Assembly: GCF_004362665.1 (NCBI RefSeq)
Contig: NZ_SNXR01000017.1
Span: 1-64,000, forward strand
Length of the DNA: 64,000 nucleotides
Reading direction: 5' to 3'
Source: Flavobacterium dankookense
Lineage (GTDB): Bacteria; Bacteroidota; Bacteroidia; Flavobacteriales; Flavobacteriaceae
The stretch's first letter is position 1, and each line of letters starts with the position of its first letter. The notes beneath the pieces are model-generated. The model saw nothing but the letters and a program-made list of their open reading frames with translations. It was not told the origin of the DNA and made no database searches. The position numbers and the translations under genes were made by a program. Shown piece by piece: positions 1 to 7,888 of this stretch.

Positions 1-43
1 GCGCAGATGGTACTGCAATTTGTGGGAGAGTATGTCGCCGCCT
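1..43 (+). rRNA. rrf: 5S rRNA, 3' end only
   Basis: The first ~43 bases match the 3' end of a Bacteroidota 5S rRNA (GATGGTACTGCAATTTGTGG, then GGAGAGTATGTCGCCGCC). The rest of the rRNA operon lies outside the window. A strong hairpin terminator follows immediately, as expected at the end of an rrn operon. The exact 3' end is uncertain by a few bases. Confidence 0.85.
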
Positions 44-50
44 TTTTTTG

Positions 51-82
51 AAAAGCCTATCCGTATTGGATGGGCTTTTTTG
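51..82 (+). terminator. rrn operon terminator
   Basis: AAAAGCCTATCC and GGATGGGCTTTT form a hairpin with a short loop followed by a T run. It lies just after the 5S end and should terminate the rRNA transcript. Confidence 0.85.
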
Positions 83-111
83 TTTTTAGTGCTTTAAGTT
101 ATTTGAGGTGA

Positions 112-237
112 TATAAGACTCTTCACAGATACTTCAAAACTCATCCCAAGTGGTTCAATACTCATCCTTGATGGTCTAACACTCTGCCCGGATGCTCCAA
201 CACTCTTCTCGGACGGTTCAACACTTTTCTTGAGTGG
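112..237. repeat. 21-bp degenerate tandem array, six units
   Basis: Six consecutive 21-bp units begin at 112, 133, 154, 175, 196 and 217. The units share a core like TTCAACACTCTTCTCGGACGG and each differs at several positions. The period is a multiple of three, and the minus strand reads as an open heptapeptide repeat of the type S-V-E-P-S-E-K, but there is no convincing start codon or ribosome binding site. The array lies between the rrn terminator and the dehydrogenase promoter. A second array with the same period lies at 45607-45802. Confidence 0.8.
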
Positions 238-256
238 TTTTTTGTTTTTAATAAAA

Positions 257-282
257 AAAGAGTTTCTGGTGGGAAACTCTTT
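257..282 (-). terminator. hairpin, terminator-like on the minus strand
   Basis: AAAGAGTTT and AAACTCTTT pair around an 8-base loop. The longer T run is on the minus strand, so it would end a leftward transcript. No minus-strand gene is visible upstream of it, so its role is unclear. Confidence 0.4.
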
Positions 283-395
283 TGGTTACAGAACGTATAT
301 GTTTTTTATGGTTACTTAAAAAAAGATCTTTGAAGTTATACAGTTTTCAATGATTGGGCAACTTAAATAACTAAATTCACAACTAAATATTTGTC

Positions 396-403
396 TATAT
401 TTG
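396..403 (+). promoter_or_regulatory. -7 box TATATTTG of the dehydrogenase gene
   Basis: TATATTTG matches the Bacteroidota -7 consensus TAnnTTTG and lies 20 bp upstream of the chosen ATG at 424. No good TTTG is seen at the -33 position. Confidence 0.55.
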
Positions 404-423
404 CACCACAAACAAACTACAGA

Positions 424-1650
424 ATGAAAGATTTACTTAAAAAATTTGAAAATAAACAGCCTGAAATCGTATTTAATTGGAAAGATTCTGAGACTGAAGC
501 CGAAGGTTGGACTGTAATCAATTCGCTTCGAGGTGGCGCAGCAGGAGGAGGAACTAGAATGCGAAAAGGACTTGATATGAATGAGGTTTTGTCATTGGCA
601 AAAACAATGGAAGTTAAATTTTCTGTTTCTGGACCTGCTATTGGTGGAGCCAAATCAGGTATTAATTTTGACCCTAGTGATCCGAGAAAAAAAGGGGTTT
701 TACAACGTTGGTACAAAGCGGTTTCCCCATTGTTAAAAAGCTACTATGGAACAGGTGGTGATTTAAATGTAGATGAAATTCATGAAGTAATTCCTTTTAC
801 TGAAGAATGTGGTGTTTGGCATCCGCAAGAAGGCGTTTTTAATGGACATTTTAAACCAACAGAAGCTGATAAAATCAATAGAATTGGACAGTTACGACAA
901 GGAGTAATTAAGGTAATTGAGAATCCTAAATTCTCGCCAGATGTTCTTCGAAAATATACTATTGCTGATATGATTACAGGTTTTGGCGTGGCCGAAGCCG
1001 TTCGTCATTATTATACTATATATGGTGGTGATGTAAAAGGTAAAAAAGCAATTGTACAAGGTTTTGGAAATGTAGGTTCGGCCGCTGCTTTTTATCTTGC
1101 TGAAATGGGCGCTAGCGTAATTGGAATTATTGATAGAGATGGTGGTGTTATCAACGAAGCTGGTTTTACTTTTGAAGAAATAAAACAATTATTTTTAGAT
1201 AAAGATGGTAATAAATTGATTGCTCAAAACATGATACCTTTTTCGGAAATAAATGAAAAGATTTGGACTATTGGTGCCGATATCTTTGCGCCATGTGCTG
1301 CATCGAGATTAGTAACTAAGGCTCAGATTGATACTTTGATTGCTTCGGGATTGGAGGTAATATCATGTGGTGCTAATGTGCCATTTGCTGATAAAGAAAT
1401 CTTTTTTGGAAGTATCATGGAAGAAACAGACAATAAGGTTAGTTTGATACCTGACTTTATTTCTAATTGTGGAATGGCTAGGGTTTTTGCTTATTTTATG
1501 GAAAAAAGAGTTCAGATGACGGATGAGGCTATCTTTTTTGATATATCTGAAACGATAAAGAAAGCATTAAAAAATACTTATGACTTAAATCCAAGTAAAA
1601 CAAACATTAGTGGCACGGCATTTGAAATTGCATTAAAACAACTTGTTTAA
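424..1650 (+). CDS. Glu/Leu/Phe/Val family dehydrogenase
   Basis: NAD(P)-linked amino acid dehydrogenase of about 408 residues, catalysing reversible oxidative deamination, most likely of glutamate to 2-oxoglutarate. The N-terminal dimerisation domain contains the catalytic-lysine motif PAIGGAKSGI. The C-terminal Rossmann fold has the dinucleotide loop VQGFGNVGSAAA followed by an acidic residue (IIDRDGG). The start at ATG 424 is preferred over an in-frame TTG at 391, because the TTG lies just upstream of the -7 promoter box and would sit outside the transcript. The substrate within the Glu/Leu/Phe/Val family cannot be settled by eye. It is monocistronic or co-transcribed with the TonB-like gene 50 bp downstream. 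Confidence 0.88.
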   Translation: MKDLLKKFENKQPEIVFNWKDSETEAEGWTVINSLRGGAAGGGTRMRKGLDMNEVLSLAKTMEVKFSVSGPAIGGAKSGINFDPSDPRKKGVLQRWYKAVSPLLKSYYGTGGDLNVDEIHEVIPFTEECGVWHPQEGVFNGHFKPTEADKINRIGQLRQGVIKVIENPKFSPDVLRKYTIADMITGFGVAEAVRHYYTIYGGDVKGKKAIVQGFGNVGSAAAFYLAEMGASVIGIIDRDGGVINEAGFTFEEIKQLFLDKDGNKLIAQNMIPFSEINEKIWTIGADIFAPCAASRLVTKAQIDTLIASGLEVISCGANVPFADKEIFFGSIMEETDNKVSLIPDFISNCGMARVFAYFMEKRVQMTDEAIFFDISETIKKALKNTYDLNPSKTNISGTAFEIALKQLV

Positions 1651-1699
1651 AACAATATTTGATTACTTTTATCGTTATATTATATAAAATCTAAAGCTT

Positions 1700-2605
1700 A
1701 TGAGTCTCGAAATTTCTAAAGATGAACAAAAATCGTTTGCCTATGCGGCGATTGTGTATGGTTTGTTGTTGCTCATTCTCTTCTTAGTTCGCTTTTGGCC
1801 TCCATCCAATTTAAAAGAACTTGTTGGCGGCGGTGGCGGTGGCGGCATTGAAATGAATTTTGGTGATAGTGATTACGGTTTGGGAGATAACTATAAAAGT
1901 GAAGTTTTAAATGCTAAGACAGAAACTAAAACATTTACATCAGAACCAACTCCAGATGAAAATATAATTTCTGACGAAGATGATACAAAGGATAGTGATG
2001 TTGTTGTTCCTAAAAATGAAACCACAAAAAAGACACCCGTTGTAATTAAAAAAGATATAAAGCCAACTCCTACGCCTGAAAAGCCCAAGGTTTCTAAAAA
2101 TACTAACGATGCTTTGTCTAGTATTTTAAATGGAAATAAAGGAGGTGATGGAGATGATACTAAAGGTGGTAACAAAGGTAGTGCCAACGGAAATTTAAAT
2201 TCAAAAGGCTATTACGGTAACGGAAGCGGAACAGGAACTGGAGGCGGAAATGGGTCAGGGAATGGTACTGGCTCTGGAAGTGGAACAGGTTCTGGAAGTG
2301 GAAGTGGAAACGGAAGTGGAATAGGTAGTGGTTCTGGATATTCTCTTGGAAATAGAAAAGCATTAAGTAAGCCTCAACCTAATTATAATTGTAATGAAGA
2401 AGGCGTAGTGGTTGTACAAATAACAGTTGATCAAAACGGAAACGTAATTGATGCAAAACCTGGAGCTAGGGGAACAACCAATTCGGCAAGTTGTTTAGCT
2501 AGTCAAGCCAAGATTGCTGCGATGCAAACCAAATGGAGTTCGAGCCCAGATGGAACTGAAAAACAAGTAGGTACTATTAAATATAATTTTAGTCTTAGAA
2601 ACTAA
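1700..2605 (+). CDS. TonB-family energy transducer with Gly/Ser-rich linker
   Basis: A 301-residue protein with an N-terminal cytoplasmic stub, one membrane helix (about residues 15-33), a glycine run, an acidic and Lys/Pro-rich periplasmic segment, and a long Gly/Ser/Asn/Thr repeat (about 150-215). The compact C-terminal domain contains VVVVQITVDQNGNVIDAKPG, typical of the TonB C-terminal fold. It would couple the inner-membrane proton gradient to outer-membrane transporters. ExbD and ExbB are encoded convergently just downstream, so the three genes probably form one complex although they are transcribed from opposite strands. The Gly/Ser repeat is long for this family and probably spans the periplasm. 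Confidence 0.8.
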   Translation: MSLEISKDEQKSFAYAAIVYGLLLLILFLVRFWPPSNLKELVGGGGGGGIEMNFGDSDYGLGDNYKSEVLNAKTETKTFTSEPTPDENIISDEDDTKDSDVVVPKNETTKKTPVVIKKDIKPTPTPEKPKVSKNTNDALSSILNGNKGGDGDDTKGGNKGSANGNLNSKGYYGNGSGTGTGGGNGSGNGTGSGSGTGSGSGSGNGSGIGSGSGYSLGNRKALSKPQPNYNCNEEGVVVVQITVDQNGNVIDAKPGARGTTNSASCLASQAKIAAMQTKWSSSPDGTEKQVGTIKYNFSLRN

Positions 2606-2612
2606 TACAAAT

Positions 2613-2641
2613 AAAAAAACCGAGTTACTACTCGGTTTTTT
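2613..2641. terminator. bidirectional terminator between tonB-like and exbD genes
   Basis: ACCGAG-TTACTA-CTCGGT flanked by an A run on the left and a T run on the right. It can serve both the rightward tonB-like gene and the leftward exbB-exbD pair. Confidence 0.85.
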
Positions 2642-2653
2642 TATGCTTATCTT

Positions 2654-3049
2654 TTACTTAGGACTTGTTGCAATCACAAATTTTAATTTGTTTTTAACTC
2701 CAATTTGCAGTACATCCACTAAGTCTTGCACCTGCATGTTAAATGGAATTCGGATAACTACTGTTGAGTTTTTATCTACATCCATTTTAGACAATAGTTT
2801 GGTTTCTAAATCTTCGAAACCCACTTCTTCTTTGTCTACATAAAATCGCTTCTCTTCGGTAACTGAAATCGTTATTAATTGTTTGTTTGTTTTCTCATTT
2901 GTTTTGGATTTTGGCAATGTCATTTTGATAACATTCGGATTTGCCAAGGTGGAAATAATTAAGAAGAACAACAACAAGAAAAACATGATGTCACTCAAAG
3001 AGGAAGTTGCTACTTCAGCATGAAATCGTTTATTTCGTCTTACCGGCAT
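2654..3049 (-). CDS. exbD: ExbD/TolR biopolymer transport protein
   Basis: About 131 residues: a basic cytoplasmic N-terminus (MPVRRNKRF), one membrane helix (SDIMFFLLLFFLIISTL) carrying the conserved Asp of the ExbD proton path, and a periplasmic domain. The start at 3049 is chosen because the family begins with a short basic tail; the upstream in-frame extension to 3076 lies inside the preceding exbB gene. The start overlaps the 3' end of exbB by 20 bp, implying translational coupling. Confidence 0.88.
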   Translation of the reverse strand: MPVRRNKRFHAEVATSSLSDIMFFLLLFFLIISTLANPNVIKMTLPKSKTNEKTNKQLITISVTEEKRFYVDKEEVGFEDLETKLLSKMDVDKNSTVVIRIPFNMQVQDLVDVLQIGVKNKLKFVIATSPK

Positions 3050-3758
3050 AATTTGGTCTTTGAATGATACTAACAAATTCTAATACTTGACGTTGCATAT
3101 TTAATACAAAATCGTCAATCTTTCCATTGAATAAGTGATAGGCGCTGTAAGCAATAATACCTACAACTAGTCCAGCACCACTACTAATCATTTTTTCGTA
3201 TAAACCTCCTGAGATGTTACCAATACTAATATCTTCGGTAACTGATATGCTATAGAAAATTTTAATTACCCCAGAAATTGTTCCAATAAAACCCAATGTT
3301 GGAGCAATACCAGCGATAAGACCTAAATGTCCTAGCTTTTTCTCCATCAAAGCTACTTCAATATTTGCAGCTCTTTCCATATTAGATTCTATTTCGGCAA
3401 TTGGTCTTCCAATAGTTAGAATTCCTTCTCTTAGAACGTTTGAGTGAGCGGTTCCTGTTCTATCAGCAACAGAAAGTGCCATGTCAATATTCCCTGCGTT
3501 TAAATTTGTTCTAATATCTGAAACTAAATGACTGTCAATTTTTGATGCTTTTTTGATAAACATGTATCGTTCAAAAATAACATAGAGTGTGTAAAACAAT
3601 AAAAGCGCAATGGGAATTAAGAAGAAACCACCTTTAAATACAAACTCCAAAACGGAAATTTCTTGGTTTAATGCTGGATTTGTCTCCGCAGCTGCTTGAA
3701 CTGCTTGCGTTGCCTGTGATAAACTATCAACTTGTAATCTAATAAAGGAACTAATCAT
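3030..3758 (-). CDS. exbB: ExbB/TolQ/MotA-type proton channel
   Basis: 242 residues with three predicted membrane segments: one near residue 50 (GFFLIPIALLLFYTLYVIF), and two in the C-terminal half (GLIAGIAPTLGFIGTISGVI and AGLVVGIIAYSAYHLF), the usual layout of the MotA/TolQ/ExbB domain. The conserved TLGFIGTISG motif is present. It forms the stator with ExbD and powers TonB. First gene of the leftward exbB-exbD operon. Confidence 0.9.
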   Translation of the reverse strand: MISSFIRLQVDSLSQATQAVQAAAETNPALNQEISVLEFVFKGGFFLIPIALLLFYTLYVIFERYMFIKKASKIDSHLVSDIRTNLNAGNIDMALSVADRTGTAHSNVLREGILTIGRPIAEIESNMERAANIEVALMEKKLGHLGLIAGIAPTLGFIGTISGVIKIFYSISVTEDISIGNISGGLYEKMISSGAGLVVGIIAYSAYHLFNGKIDDFVLNMQRQVLEFVSIIQRPNYAGKTK

Positions 3759-3875
3759 AAATTGTTATATTTATTCTAAAAAATTATTTGAAATTTGTAC
3801 TCAGTAATATGCACACAATATAAACGAAAAAAAGTGTAAAATATTTTACTTTGTGAATATTTTATTAAGAAAGTA

Positions 3876-5096
3876 ATGAACTATCAACAAACGCTCGACT
3901 GGATGTTCAACCAATTGCCGATGTATCAAACGCAAGGTGCATCAGCTTATAAGGAAGATTTGACTAATACTATTTTATTAGCCAATTATTTGGGCAATCC
4001 TGAAAAACAATTAAAGTGTATCCATGTTGCAGGAACCAATGGTAAAGGCTCTACATCTCACCTACTTGCTTCTGTTTTGCAAGAAGCAGGATATAAGGTT
4101 GGATTATATACTTCTCCACATCTAAAAGACTACAGAGAGCGAATAAAGATTAACGGAAAAGATATTGATGAGCACTTTGTTGTTGAATTTATTGCTGCTC
4201 ACAAATCGTTTTTAGAAAATACCCAATTGAGTTTCTTTGAAATGTCAGTAGGATTAGCCTTTGATTACTTTTCAAAGCATAAAACAGATATTAATATAAT
4301 CGAGGTTGGACTTGGCGGAAGATTGGACTCAACTAATATTATTACTCCGTTAGTTTCGGTTATAACGAATATTGGTTTGGACCATACACAGTTTCTTGGA
4401 AACACGCTTCAAGCGATTGCTTTTGAAAAAGCGGGAATTATAAAACCATCGATACCAGTTGTTATTGGTGAGTATCATAATGAAACGAAACCTGTTTTTA
4501 TTAAGAAAGCAACAGAGACCAATTCTGAAATCTTTTTTGCTTCTGATTTGATTACTCAAAATTATACTTCTGATTTGATTGGGGATTATCAAGAGCATAA
4601 TAAAAGGACTGTTCTCCAAACATTAAAGGTGCTACAAGACACAACTGATTTTAAAATAGCAGAAACTGCTATTCAACTAGGATTTCAAAATGCTATTAAG
4701 AATACAGGATTGCAAGGACGATGGCAACAATTGGGCAGTAATCCCAAGGTTGTTTGTGATACTGCACATAACGAGCATGGACTTAGAATTGTACTCAATC
4801 AGCTAAAAAAGGAAGATTATACTCAATTGCACATCGTTTTGGGTGTTGTTAATGACAAGAATTTGGATGAAATACTGCCTTTGTTTCCAAAAAATGCTAT
4901 TTATTACTTTTGTAGACCCAATATTCCAAGAGGTCTTGATGTTTTAGTTTTATATGAGAAAGCAACTGAATTTGGACTTAAAGGTGAAATATGTAATTCA
5001 GTTTCAAAAGCTTACTCCAATGCTAAGGAAAATGCAGCTGCTACTGATTTTATATACATTGGCGGAAGTACTTTTGTTGTTGCAGAAATTTTATAA
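3876..5096 (+). CDS. folC: bifunctional folylpolyglutamate/dihydrofolate synthase
   Basis: 406-residue Mur-ligase-type enzyme that adds glutamate to dihydropteroate and/or folates. The ATP-binding loop GTNGKGSTSH lies near residue 52. SPHLKDYRERI and EVGLGGRLDSTNI are characteristic of FolC, and the C-terminal domain carries VCDTAHNEHG. Length is normal. It stands alone on the plus strand, followed by tRNA-Val. Confidence 0.92.
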   Translation: MNYQQTLDWMFNQLPMYQTQGASAYKEDLTNTILLANYLGNPEKQLKCIHVAGTNGKGSTSHLLASVLQEAGYKVGLYTSPHLKDYRERIKINGKDIDEHFVVEFIAAHKSFLENTQLSFFEMSVGLAFDYFSKHKTDINIIEVGLGGRLDSTNIITPLVSVITNIGLDHTQFLGNTLQAIAFEKAGIIKPSIPVVIGEYHNETKPVFIKKATETNSEIFFASDLITQNYTSDLIGDYQEHNKRTVLQTLKVLQDTTDFKIAETAIQLGFQNAIKNTGLQGRWQQLGSNPKVVCDTAHNEHGLRIVLNQLKKEDYTQLHIVLGVVNDKNLDEILPLFPKNAIYYFCRPNIPRGLDVLVLYEKATEFGLKGEICNSVSKAYSNAKENAAATDFIYIGGSTFVVAEIL

Positions 5097-5112
5097 ATTT
5101 TATTGCTTTTTA

Positions 5113-5143
5113 TTTGCAGAATAAAAAAAGTAGCCTATATTTG
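5113..5143 (+). promoter_or_regulatory. consensus promoter of tRNA-Val
   Basis: TTTG (5113-5116), exactly 19 bp, then TATATTTG (5136-5143): a perfect match to the Bacteroidota primary promoter. The tRNA begins 23 bp after the -7 box. Confidence 0.85.
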
Positions 5144-5165
5144 CACTCGCAATCAAGCACAAGTC

Positions 5166-5243
5166 GGGCGATTAGCTCAGTTGGTTCAGAGCATCTCGTT
5201 TACACCGAGAGGGTCGGGGGTTCGAATCCCTCATCGCCCACCA
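5166..5243 (+). tRNA. tRNA-Val (TAC anticodon)
   Basis: 78 nt including encoded CCA. The acceptor stem pairs GGGCGAT (5166-5172) with ATCGCCC (5233-5239). The anticodon stem TCTCG/CGAGA holds loop TTTACAC, anticodon TAC at 5201-5203, reading valine codons. The T loop is TTCGAAT. The last 23 nt are the start of the 363-bp repeat described separately. Confidence 0.95.
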
Positions 5244-5247
5244 CTTT

Positions 5248-5278
5248 AAAAACTCCTTAAGTAATTAAGGAGTTTTTT
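5248..5278 (+). terminator. terminator after tRNA-Val
   Basis: AAAACTCCTTAA-GTAA-TTAAGGAGTTTT plus T tail. The same hairpin is repeated at +363 and +726 as part of the tandem module. Confidence 0.85.
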
Positions 5279-5291
5279 ATTTATACTAATT

Positions 5292-5552
5292 ATGTATTTT
5301 GTTTATATAATTTTCTCTACTTCTCACCATCGGTATTATATTGGTCAAACACAGGATTTTGATGACCGTATTATTAGGCATAATTCTGGTTATGAAAAAT
5401 CTACCTTTCCTTATCGTCCTTGGGTATTGAAATGTTTGATTACTAAGACTTCTCGCTCCGAGGCAATGCTATTGGAAAAGAAATTAAAGAATTTAAACAG
5501 GCAACGTTTAGAAATGTTTATTGAAAAATACGGGGGTCGAGACGAAGCCTAG
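5292..5552 (+). CDS. single-domain GIY-YIG nuclease-family protein, copy 1
   Basis: 86 residues. The GIY-YIG pattern is clear: MYFVYIIF then HRYYIGQT, the conserved Arg in DDRIIRHN, and the downstream Glu in SEAMLLEKKLKNL. Small proteins of this kind are common in Bacteroidota; their cellular substrate is generally unknown. The ATG follows the tRNA terminator by 14 bp. The stop codon lies in the loop of a strong hairpin, so transcription may end there. The 3' coding region contains CGGGGGTCGA, resembling the tRNA T arm CGGGGGTTCGA. The second copy is 363 bp downstream and differs by Arg to Lys at one position. Confidence 0.82.
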   Translation: MYFVYIIFSTSHHRYYIGQTQDFDDRIIRHNSGYEKSTFPYRPWVLKCLITKTSRSEAMLLEKKLKNLNRQRLEMFIEKYGGRDEA

Positions 5553-5654
5553 CTTGTCTCGATGCCGACATTAATCGTCGGCATTCGAATCCCTCATCGC
5601 CCACCACTTTAAAAACTCCTTAAGTAATTAAGGAGTTTTTTATTTATACTAATT

Positions 5655-5915
5655 ATGTATTTTGTTTATATAATTTTCTCTACTTCTCACCATCGGTATT
5701 ATATTGGTCAAACACAGGATTTTGATGACCGTATTATTAGGCATAATTCTGGTTATGAAAAATCTACCTTTCCTTATCGTCCTTGGGTATTGAAATGTTT
5801 GATTACTAAGACTTCTCGCTCCGAGGCAATGCTATTGGAAAAGAAATTAAAGAATTTAAACAAGCAACGTTTAGAAATGTTTATTGAAAAATACGGGGGT
5901 CGAGACGAAGCCTAG
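5655..5915 (+). CDS. single-domain GIY-YIG nuclease-family protein, copy 2
   Basis: 86 residues, identical to the copy at 5292-5552 except for Lys instead of Arg in NLNKQRL. All GIY-YIG landmarks (VYIIF, YYIGQT, DDRIIRH, EAMLLEK) are kept, so both copies could be active. It is preceded by a 23-nt tRNA-Val 3' remnant and its own terminator hairpin, which would separate it from copy 1's transcript. The near identity indicates a recent duplication or ongoing homogenisation. Confidence 0.8.
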   Translation: MYFVYIIFSTSHHRYYIGQTQDFDDRIIRHNSGYEKSTFPYRPWVLKCLITKTSRSEAMLLEKKLKNLNKQRLEMFIEKYGGRDEA

Positions 5916-6002
5916 CTTGTCTCGATGCCGACATTAATCGTCGGCATTCGAATCCCTCATCGCCCACCACTTTAAAAACTCCTTAAGTAATTAAGGAGTT
6001 TT

Positions 6003-6421
6003 TTTGTCCTTTTTTAACTCTACAGTTTTTGTAATTATTTTGGTTTTAAAATAAGTTTTTATTTTACATAATGCTGGTTTTCATACACTCTTCATACATT
6101 AAGTAGAGCGAAGGTATACTTGAGATGTGTACTAGCTATTTCGGACAAGACAGTGGAAGTTGAGAGATGAAAGTTTTTCTTTTGGCTTGACCCAAAAGAA
6201 ACAAAAAGTCAAGCCTCAATAGTCTTAGCTCGAAAACTACCTTGAATTTCACGTCGCTCCCGAAGTCTCGGGACGAGTCGCTCGTCGTTCCTCCTTCCCG
6301 ATATTTATCGGGATAAACTTTATGTGGGTTGCTTTGTTTCAATTCGTCGTTGTTTTCTACGCTAATGCTATTAGGGCGATTGGAGTATATATCAGATGGA
6401 TGATTTGTTTTTCTCTTTAGC
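6003..6421. repeat. intergenic hairpin cluster, no convincing gene
   Basis: This ~420-bp stretch holds four inverted repeats: GGCTTGAC/GTCAAGCC (6184-6191 with 6208-6215), TCCCGA-AGTC-TCGGGA (6258-6273), GACGAG-TCG-CTCGTC (6272-6286) and TCCCGAT-ATTT-ATCGGGA (6296-6313). A 103-codon minus-strand reading frame crosses it, but its sequence is low-complexity and shaped by the inverted repeats, so I do not call it a gene. The TCCCGA/TCGGGA stem recurs at 56677-56692. The look is that of a dispersed non-coding repeat. Confidence 0.6.
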
Positions 6422-6634
6422 TTAATCCTCCCAACCGCAGAGGTCAAGTCCTCTGGCTTTGGCTTCTTTTAGGGTTATTTTCACTACTTCGTGTTTGCAG
6501 GCGCTTAGTCCTCGGCAAAATTCTTTTAGGTGATATTTTTTTGCGCCTTTGCTTTTGCAGATGTAGATATCGTCTGCTTTATTGGAAAAAGAGGTTAGGG
6601 TAATGCAACATAGCAATAATACTATTTTTTTCAT
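6422..6634 (-). CDS. small secreted Cys-containing protein
   Basis: 70 residues. Signal peptide MKKIVLLLCCITLTSFS, then a short domain KYHLKEFCRGLSACKHEVVK followed by TLKEAKARGLDLCGWED. The spacing of His and Cys (YHxxxxC...L.EAKxRGxxxC) resembles the small Ada-type/nuclease-associated zinc-binding motif, in which the residues would bind Zn. That resemblance is by eye only. It is predicted to be exported. Confidence 0.65.
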   Translation of the reverse strand: MKKIVLLLCCITLTSFSNKADDIYICKSKGAKKYHLKEFCRGLSACKHEVVKITLKEAKARGLDLCGWED

Positions 6635-6673
6635 GAAAATGGGATTGCTACGTATAAAGGTACATTCTTTTTT

Positions 6674-7075
6674 TTAATCTACTGTTAGTTCGTACTGCTT
6701 TCCTTGATTGTCGGTTGCTAGTAGTTCGCCATTGCCTGTCCATTGTACTTCTACCTCTATTTGTTCACCGCCTGAAATGGTTAGCGTTCCTGTTCCTTGT
6801 TTGTCTTCCATATCTACATTGCCTGATACTTCTTCGCCGTTGGTGTCAAAACCTGAAACATCGTAGTTGTAGCTATAGTTGCCACTGGTTCCTGTTCTGT
6901 ATTCGTATTTATGGGTTGTATCGGTGTGTAGGGTTTGTTTTTCTTCTTGGGTAAGGTTTTCTGTATTTTCGGGTAGAAAGTTGCTTGGTTGTTGTTCTTT
7001 TTGTTTGCAGGATAGCCATAGCAGTGATAGCACGATTGCTAGTACTGAAAATGAAAGGAGTTGTTTTGGTTTCAT
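6674..7075 (-). CDS. small predicted lipoprotein, function unknown
   Basis: 133 residues. The N-terminus (MKPKQLLSFSVLAIVLSLLWLSC) is a lipoprotein signal with Cys23 as the lipidation site. The mature part is Gln/Glu/Thr-rich, then has a small beta-rich domain (YRTGTSGNYSYNYDVSGFDT to the C-terminus) with alternating Gly and hydrophobic residues. I do not recognise the family. It follows the DNase I-like gene by 9 bp on the same strand, so the two are probably co-transcribed. Confidence 0.65.
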   Translation of the reverse strand: MKPKQLLSFSVLAIVLSLLWLSCKQKEQQPSNFLPENTENLTQEEKQTLHTDTTHKYEYRTGTSGNYSYNYDVSGFDTNGEEVSGNVDMEDKQGTGTLTISGGEQIEVEVQWTGNGELLATDNQGKQYELTVD

Positions 7076-7084
7076 ACTGTTGTT

Positions 7085-7888
7085 TTATTTTAGTTGTAGG
7101 GTTACCGCTAGCGGAATGTGATCGGTGATTTCTCTTGCTGTATTAAAATTATAGAAGTCTTTGTAGAACATTATGGCTGTTGGGTTTGACGTTTCTACTT
7201 TACTAGTAGAATACCAAATGTTATCGAACTCGTTGGAAAGGCAATTGTCTTCAATACACGATTTTTTGAGCGATGTTTTTTGGTCTGTGAAAACAGGAAG
7301 ATAGCCCATTTTTTTCAATGGATTAAAAACAGTATGCGACTGTGGGCAATTGAAATCGCCAATGAAAATTAGTTTCAAAGTGGGATAGGTTTCAGGAAGG
7401 AACTTGAAGTATTTGATTTCGGTTTCGGGTTGTTTGCTTTTGGTGATGGCGTGGAAATTGACTAGTGTGAACTGTTTTTTGTTGTGTTCAAACGTAGCTA
7501 AATAAGGTTCGCGGTCTATTTGAAGTTGGTAGTTGTTTTCGAGCCAGGCTTTGCCTATTAGTTTTACTTTGGCGGTTTTCCACAGGAAGGCATAGCGCTC
7601 GGTTTTATAACTAGAACTCTCGGTTGGGTTGCTCACGGCATAATCCCATTTATTGCCGGTTCGGTTGAGCTCGTCGGCTAGTTTGGCTACGGCTTGTGCA
7701 CCACCATTGCCAGCTACAATCTCTTGTAGCGCTACGACATCATAGTGTTTTAGTACTGAGGCTATGTATTGGATAGTGCTGTCGGATTTTTTATTGCCTA
7801 GGTTTTCTACATTCCAGGTTAGGATTTTTATTTGGGCTGTAGTAACCGAAATTAGAAGTAGCAGCAGTATGGTTAGAATTGATTTCAT
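7085..7888 (-). CDS. secreted endonuclease/exonuclease/phosphatase-family enzyme
   Basis: About 267 residues after a signal peptide (MKSILTILLLLLISVTTAQ). The DNase I-like fold is recognisable: ILTWNVENLG (metal-binding Asn), VVALQEIV (catalytic Glu), LVNFHAITK, FIGDFNCP (Asp/Asn pair) and the terminal TDHIPLAV (catalytic Asp-His). It probably acts on DNA or a phosphodiester in the periplasm or outside the cell. The start at 7888 is chosen because it places the signal peptide at the N-terminus; an in-frame ATG at 7912 would add eight charged residues. First gene of a likely pair with the lipoprotein downstream. Confidence 0.82.
   Translation of the reverse strand: MKSILTILLLLLISVTTAQIKILTWNVENLGNKKSDSTIQYIASVLKHYDVVALQEIVAGNGGAQAVAKLADELNRTGNKWDYAVSNPTESSSYKTERYAFLWKTAKVKLIGKAWLENNYQLQIDREPYLATFEHNKKQFTLVNFHAITKSKQPETEIKYFKFLPETYPTLKLIFIGDFNCPQSHTVFNPLKKMGYLPVFTDQKTSLKKSCIEDNCLSNEFDNIWYSTSKVETSNPTAIMFYKDFYNFNTAREITDHIPLAVTLQLK

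Larger units (their letters stand above)
5221..6002 (+). repeat. 363-bp tandem module carrying a tRNA 3' end and a GIY-YIG gene
   Basis: Copies start at 5221, 5584 and 5947, exactly 363 bp apart. Each begins with the last 23 nt of tRNA-Val (T loop to CCA), followed by the terminator hairpin. In copies one and two this continues with a GIY-YIG gene and two hairpins (TCGAGAC/GTCTCGA at 5537-5562 and TGCCGAC/GTCGGCA at 5563-5583). The third copy stops after the terminator at about 6002. I see a single base difference between the two full copies. Only the first tRNA end belongs to a complete tRNA; the other two are remnants. Confidence 0.93.

Noticed and set aside
391..423. TTG at 391 as the dehydrogenase start
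   Set aside because: It lies just upstream of the -7 box and would be outside the transcript; ATG 424 gives the usual N-terminus.
5584..6002. Two further tRNA-Val genes
   Set aside because: Only the last 23 nt (T loop to CCA) are present; there is no acceptor 5' strand, D arm or anticodon.
6136..6447. A 103-codon minus-strand reading frame as a gene
   Set aside because: It is made largely of inverted repeats, overlaps the end of the Cys-rich secreted protein gene, and has no signal or recognisable motif.
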